DNA of 64,000 nt from Candidatus Dormiibacterota bacterium (GTDB taxonomy: Bacteria > Chloroflexota > Dormibacteria > Aeolococcales > Aeolococcaceae): the NCBI GenBank assembly GCA_003162415.1, contig PMOL01000019.1, positions 1 through 64,000 on the forward strand. Direction: 5' to 3'. The translations under genes were made by a program, and so were the position numbers. Below the pieces are notes generated by a model. The model saw only the letters and a program-made list of their open reading frames with translations. It did not search any database and was not told the DNA's origin. Position 1 is the stretch's first letter, and every line of letters starts with the position of its first letter. Below are positions 60,247 through 64,000 of the stretch, piece by piece.

Positions 60247-62282
60247 GGAGCGACGCCGACGGTCTGCAGGCTCCGCATCAGCGACAGGAACTCGGGAAAG
60301 GACAGGCTCTGCTCGGCGTCGGACAGTGCGTTGTCCGGATCGGGGTGCACCTCGATGAGCAGCCCGTGCGCACCGGCAGCACGTGCCGCCTTCGACATCG
60401 GCGCCACGTAGGCGCGGTGGCCGGTGCCATGGCTGGGATCGACGATCACGGGAAGGTGGGTCAGCTCGCGCAGCACGGGAATCGCGCAGAGATCGAGGGT
60501 GTTGCGTGTGCTCGTCTCAAAGGTGCGGATCCCTCGCTCGCAGAGGATCACCTGCTGGTTGCCGATCGCGAGGATGTATTCGGCTGCACCGAGCCACTCA
60601 TCGATCGTGCTGGAGAGACCACGCTTGAGCAGGATCGGACGATCGACCTTGCCGAGCTCGCGCAGCAGGTCGAAGTTCTGCATGTTGCGGGTGCCGACCT
60701 GCAGGATGTCGACCATCTCGGCCATGCGCCTGACCTGGTCGACGGCCATCACCTCGCTGATGATCGGCATGCCCGTCGCCCTGCCCGCCGCGGCGAGCAA
60801 TTCGAGACCCTCCCAACCGAGTCCCTGAAACGCGTACGGCGAGGTTCGCGGCTTGAACACGCCGCCGCGGAGAATCTGCGCGCCGGCTTCGCGAACCGCG
60901 CGAGCCGTGGCGGTGATCTGGTCGGCCGACTCGACCGAGCACGGGCCTGCCATGACGAGGAATCCACCGCCTCCGATCAACAGGTTGCCGACCGGGATCA
61001 CGGTGTCATCGGGGCGGGCACCACGTCCCGCGAGCCGGTAGTTCTTCGACGCCTTGGACGCCGGGCGAGGCGGAACAACGGTTTCGAGCGCGCCGACCGA
61101 CGCAGGCGGTGGCACCAGCGGGGTGGCATCGCCGGGTTGTGAATCGCCGTGCGTCGTCGTCGCAGGGTAGCTGCCCAGTACCTTGAGATGCAGCGCGGTG
61201 GAGCGCAGGTCGTCGAGCGCGTCTGCGGTCCTCGGATCCGCGACGTTCCCCTCGAAGTCGATGAAGAACAGGTACTCGAACGGCCGTCCGGGACGCGGCC
61301 GCGATTCCAGCTTCGTCATCGAGTGACCGCTCGCAGCAAGAACCCCGAGCGATCGCATCAACGCCCCATGTTCGTGGCGTCCGATCAGGATCAGACTCGT
61401 CTTGCACGGCGCGCTGAGCTCGACGGGCACCGGGTGCCGTGCGAGCACGACGAATCGCGTGTAGTTCTCTGCGTGGTTGGCGATGCCGCGGCGCAGCACC
61501 ACTAGGCCGTGAGCGGCCGCAGCCTCGGATGCGCCGATGGCGACCTGCGTGGAATCCCCGTCCGCATGGACCAGACGCATCGCGGCGCCGGTATCGAAAT
61601 GCAGGATCTGCGAGGCGTTGGGAAGTGTCTCGAGAAAGCGGGAGCACTGCTCGAAGCCATCGACCGCGGCGAGGACCTGGGTGATCGCACCGAGGGGAAC
61701 ATCGCTGACACCGCAGAGGCAATATTCAACGCTCGACGTCTCCTCGCCGACGATCGACACCTCGTTCTCGCGCAGCAGATCGTAGGTCTCGTCGACGCTC
61801 CCCGCGGCGGTGTTCTCGATCGGCAGGACCGCGAGGTCGACGTCTCCAGCCTTGAGCGCATCGACCGCCGCCTGGTAGGTCGGCGTCACGATGAGCTCGC
61901 CATCGACCTCACGTGACGAGAGATACTTCTGCGCCGCGAGAAAGCCGAACGAGTGGCCACCCCGCACCGCGACGCGCATCGCCACCTCGCGCTGGAGGCC
62001 CGAGAGGCTGGAGACCTGCCTGCTCACCGATTCGGCGAGGAGGTCGCGATAGATGCGTCGCACGAGGTTGACCGGCGCGCCCTCGGTTCGAGCGACGTGC
62101 TCCACCGCGGCGAGAACCTGACGCTCGCGATCTGAATCGCGGATGGCCGAATCCGACGACGCCTTTTCCCTGGCAACGTCGGCGACCACGCGGAACCGCT
62201 CGGCGATCAGCTCGACGATCCGCTGATCCAGGTCACCAAGACGGCCGCGGAGGGCGACGAGCTCGCCGTCGGGTTCAGGCAC
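60243..62282 (-). CDS. Chorismate mutase - prephenate dehydratase - ACT - DAHP synthase fusion
   Basis: 679 residues. Residues ~1-90 are an AroQ chorismate mutase ([20 protein letters not shown]). ~102-283 are a prephenate dehydratase with [16 protein letters not shown] and the catalytic ENYTRFVVL. ~294-372 are an ACT domain with the Phe-binding motif KLESRP. A Pro-rich linker leads to ~411-679, a type I-beta DAHP synthase ([55 protein letters not shown]). One chain thus holds the first committed shikimate step and the two phenylalanine-branch steps, with the Phe sensor between them. Its start overlaps the upstream VWA gene by 8 bases. Confidence 0.92.
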   Translation of the reverse strand: MPEPDGELVALRGRLGDLDQRIVELIAERFRVVADVAREKASSDSAIRDSDRERQVLAAVEHVARTEGAPVNLVRRIYRDLLAESVSRQVSSLSGLQREVAMRVAVRGGHSFGFLAAQKYLSSREVDGELIVTPTYQAAVDALKAGDVDLAVLPIENTAAGSVDETYDLLRENEVSIVGEETSSVEYCLCGVSDVPLGAITQVLAAVDGFEQCSRFLETLPNASQILHFDTGAAMRLVHADGDSTQVAIGASEAAAAHGLVVLRRGIANHAENYTRFVVLARHPVPVELSAPCKTSLILIGRHEHGALMRSLGVLAASGHSMTKLESRPRPGRPFEYLFFIDFEGNVADPRTADALDDLRSTALHLKVLGSYPATTTHGDSQPGDATPLVPPPASVGALETVVPPRPASKASKNYRLAGRGARPDDTVIPVGNLLIGGGGFLVMAGPCSVESADQITATARAVREAGAQILRGGVFKPRTSPYAFQGLGWEGLELLAAAGRATGMPIISEVMAVDQVRRMAEMVDILQVGTRNMQNFDLLRELGKVDRPILLKRGLSSTIDEWLGAAEYILAIGNQQVILCERGIRTFETSTRNTLDLCAIPVLRELTHLPVIVDPSHGTGHRAYVAPMSKAARAAGAHGLLIEVHPDPDNALSDAEQSLSFPEFLSLMRSLQTVGVAP

Positions 62283-63723
62283 GTGGCGAGTGTACGGGCG
62301 ATTGCCGCGCGCCGGTCGCGATGTCCAGTGCGGCCGACTCGAGCTGGCGAAGCGTCCGCACCTCGTGCACGGTGCGGCAGGCCCGCGCGTATTGGGACAT
62401 CACCGAGTCGCCGGTGTCCCAGTATTGACGGCGCTCGGGGTTGAGCCAGTGGATCTCGCGGACGGTGCGAGCGATTCCGGTGAGCGCCGCGAGGTTCGGG
62501 GCCCGATAGTTGCTCCGTGCATCGCCGGTGATCACGAGGCTGGACCGAGGCGTCAGCGCCTCCGAGAAACGTGCGGCGAACACATCCCAGACGCGCCCGT
62601 AGTCGCTGTGTCCGTCATCCCAGACGACGTCGGCTCGAGCGAGCACGTGAGCCGGCATCAGCGATCCGCGTGCGTCAGCGACGATGCGTGTCACCTCGTC
62701 GACGCCGTCGACGAACGCAAAGCAGCGCAACGCCGAGAACTCCGCGCTCATCGCACTCATCAAGGCGAGCGTGAATCGGGCGAACTCGGCCACCGACCCG
62801 CTCACATCGCAGAGCACCACCAGCTGCGGACGCGTGGTCCGGGGGCGCCGCCATCGTGGCTCGAGCGGGATGCCGCCGGTGGAGAGCGACCTGCGGATGG
62901 TGCGCCGGACGTCGAGCCGGCCCCGGCGCGTCACCCGAGTCCGGCGCGCCCCGCGCACGGCGAGCTTGCGTGCGAGCGGGCGGAGAGCGCGCTGCAGGGC
63001 GACCATGTCGGATGGGCTCGCGCCCAGGATCGGCATGTCCTCTGGACCTGTTACGGAGCGCTGGATCCCCGCACCCTGCTGTAGGGATTGCTTATCGCGG
63101 CGGCGGCGCACCTCCTGCGCGAGCAGGCGGCGAAACGCCTCGACCCGAGCCGCGATCTCCGCCGGGACGAGCGCATCGATGACCGCGGATTCGTCCCGTG
63201 CGCCGCCGTTCTCGCGGAGCGCCCGCTGCAGTATCCGGGCGAGGTCGAGCCCGCGAAGCACGCGGTAGAGGAGCGCGCGCTCGGAGTCCTGTGACGTCGA
63301 ACCGATGCCTCCGAACTGGTGCACCGACAGGGCAGCCAGCCTGCGCAGCGCGTCTGCATCGTCATCGCGCAGCGCCGCGACGAGGTCCTCGAGCAGCGAG
63401 GTCGAGGCGTCGACCGCCGCACCAGGCGCCGCCGCGACTGTCGTGGCGCCGTCCTGGGAAAGGTGTGCGTCCTCCGGTGCGGGGCTGTCACTGAAGTCAG
63501 CCAGGACGGCGTCGAAGGTCCGTTCGAATGCTTCGACGTCGTCCTGACGTTTGATCAGCGTCGCCCGGAGCGCAGCGCGCACCTGGTTGCGCTGCCCGGC
63601 GTCCACGACATCCAGCGCGCGCGCCGCGTCGACTGCCTCACCCGTGGAGACGGGCACCCCAGCTGTTCGGAGCGCCGATGTCAGGCGGACGACGACGCCG
63701 CCGACCACGTCGGATGCAGGCAC
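62275..63723 (-). CDS. VWA domain protein, CoxE-like
   Basis: 482 residues. The N-terminal helical part ([20 protein letters not shown]) is typical of CoxE/VWA-containing partners of MoxR ATPases. The C-terminal VWA domain (~300-450) has the MIDAS motif [20 protein letters not shown] (DxSxS), [11 protein letters not shown] and [12 protein letters not shown] with a conserved Asp. In coxDEF-like systems this pairs with a MoxR AAA ATPase to mature an enzyme, but no moxR is in view. It is upstream of, and overlaps, the aromatic fusion gene, so they are co-transcribed although functionally unrelated. Confidence 0.82.
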   Translation of the reverse strand: MPASDVVGGVVVRLTSALRTAGVPVSTGEAVDAARALDVVDAGQRNQVRAALRATLIKRQDDVEAFERTFDAVLADFSDSPAPEDAHLSQDGATTVAAAPGAAVDASTSLLEDLVAALRDDDADALRRLAALSVHQFGGIGSTSQDSERALLYRVLRGLDLARILQRALRENGGARDESAVIDALVPAEIAARVEAFRRLLAQEVRRRRDKQSLQQGAGIQRSVTGPEDMPILGASPSDMVALQRALRPLARKLAVRGARRTRVTRRGRLDVRRTIRRSLSTGGIPLEPRWRRPRTTRPQLVVLCDVSGSVAEFARFTLALMSAMSAEFSALRCFAFVDGVDEVTRIVADARGSLMPAHVLARADVVWDDGHSDYGRVWDVFAARFSEALTPRSSLVITGDARSNYRAPNLAALTGIARTVREIHWLNPERRQYWDTGDSVMSQYARACRTVHEVRTLRQLESAALDIATGARQSPVHSPRA

Positions 63724-63761
63724 GCCGCGATTGTGCGCTCGTACGGAAAGCGCAGTGTCAG

Positions 63762-63821
63762 GATCGCCCTGTGCAAGATCGCCTTGTGCAAGATCGCCTT
63801 GTGCAAGATCGCCTGGTGATG
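63762..63821 (+). repeat. 15-bp tandem repeat at a divergent promoter/start
   Basis: The unit GATCGCCTTGTGCAA occurs at 63762 (one mismatch), 63777 and 63792, with a partial fourth unit at 63807. It lies between the divergent VWA gene and the gene that begins at the window end. In the plus frame each unit encodes D-R-(L/P)-V-Q and provides an in-frame GTG, so the start of the next gene is ambiguous. Confidence 0.8.
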
Positions 63822-64000
63822 GACTCGGCGACGGCTCGCCGGCTGCAGCTGGGTTTGCTGCTCCCGCGTCACGGGGGCGTGCTCCCGCCGGTTTCGCTGC
63901 TCGCGGCTCGAGCCGGATGGCAGTCGCTCTGGCTGCCGCTCGGAGCCGCGTGGCCCCAGCAGGCCGCCGCCGCCGGGATGCGCATCGGGTGGGTGGTCGA
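63819..64000 (+). CDS. Probable luciferase-like (LLM) flavin-dependent monooxygenase, 5' end (partial)
   Basis: From ATG 63819 the frame encodes ATARRLQLGLLLPRHGGVLP, then SLLAARAGWQSLWLPLGAA and AGMRIGWVV, and runs off the window. The LGL.LP start, AARAGW.SLWLPLG and AAA.....RIG spacing match the first strand-helix units of LLM-class oxidoreductases (F420- or FMN-dependent). Only ~60 residues are visible, so the assignment is tentative. In-frame GTG codons in the tandem repeat upstream could extend the N-terminus. Confidence 0.45.
   Translation, partial: MDSATARRLQLGLLLPRHGGVLPPVSLLAARAGWQSLWLPLGAAWPQQAAAAGMRIGWVV

Noticed and set aside
1..64000. CRISPR arrays, rRNA genes and complete insertion sequences
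   Set aside because: No regularly spaced repeats, no 16S/23S/5S signatures and no intact transposase were seen; the five dispersed repeats are kilobases apart and unevenly spaced.

Overview
The window is high-GC DNA with strongly GC-ending codons. No single marker fixes the taxon. A PPOX/FDOR-type split-barrel oxidoreductase, many lipoproteins and secreted beta-propellers, LuxR-type and FCD-type regulators and a type I-beta DAHP synthase fit a soil bacterium of the terrestrial Chloroflexota/Dormibacterota or actinobacterial type (inference). There is no rRNA operon, CRISPR array or complete transposon. The window starts inside one gene and ends inside another.

The first ~21 kb is an eroded accessory region. 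It holds three differently broken kelch-like genes (913-2099, 7107-7481, 13862-14317) and frameshifted copies of an alpha/beta hydrolase, a membrane glycosyltransferase and a methyltransferase. It also holds fragments of an HNH endonuclease, an S18-like protein, a secreted protein and a tyrosine integrase, the last beside a tRNA-Thr 3' fragment. Five copies of a ~30-bp repeat, all in one orientation, are scattered from 2811 to 17270 between gene modules. Intact genes here include a membrane sensor fusion, a six-Asp-box secreted protein, an FCD regulator, a HAD phosphatase, an ECF sigma factor with a repeat-bearing membrane partner, two GNAT-like proteins, a PPOX protein and a GGDEF protein.

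From ~21 to 33.5 kb the genes are mostly intact: a repeat lipoprotein and DUF4242 protein, an ATPase-LuxR regulator, a PKD-containing secreted protein, an XRE protein, type II NADH dehydrogenase, a slipin, a DUF4349 lipoprotein and an AlkB-like dioxygenase.

From 33.6 to 46.3 kb lies a coherent catabolic locus. A LacI regulator and a 3-hydroxyisobutyrate-dehydrogenase-like reductase face a tightly packed operon: a Liv-type ABC importer, a C-C-hydrolase-like alpha/beta hydrolase, an M24-fold protein with an altered metal site, a two-subunit TPP-dependent dehydrogenase and a succinate-semialdehyde-dehydrogenase-like enzyme. Matching 12-bp operator-like sites lie upstream of both transcription units. 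The substrate is unknown.

From 46.4 to 64 kb there are two peptidase-S51-like genes, a Cys-rich protein, a truncated NRAMP gene, two lipoprotein beta-propellers, a GT-C-like membrane protein, the glyoxylate/glycerate set (glycerate kinase, hydroxypyruvate isomerase, tartronate semialdehyde reductase), PEP carboxylase and an aromatic amino-acid block. That block pairs a TyrA fused to a degenerate prephenate dehydratase-like domain with a convergent four-domain protein (chorismate mutase, prephenate dehydratase, ACT, DAHP synthase). A CoxE-like VWA protein and the start of a probable luciferase-like monooxygenase close the window.
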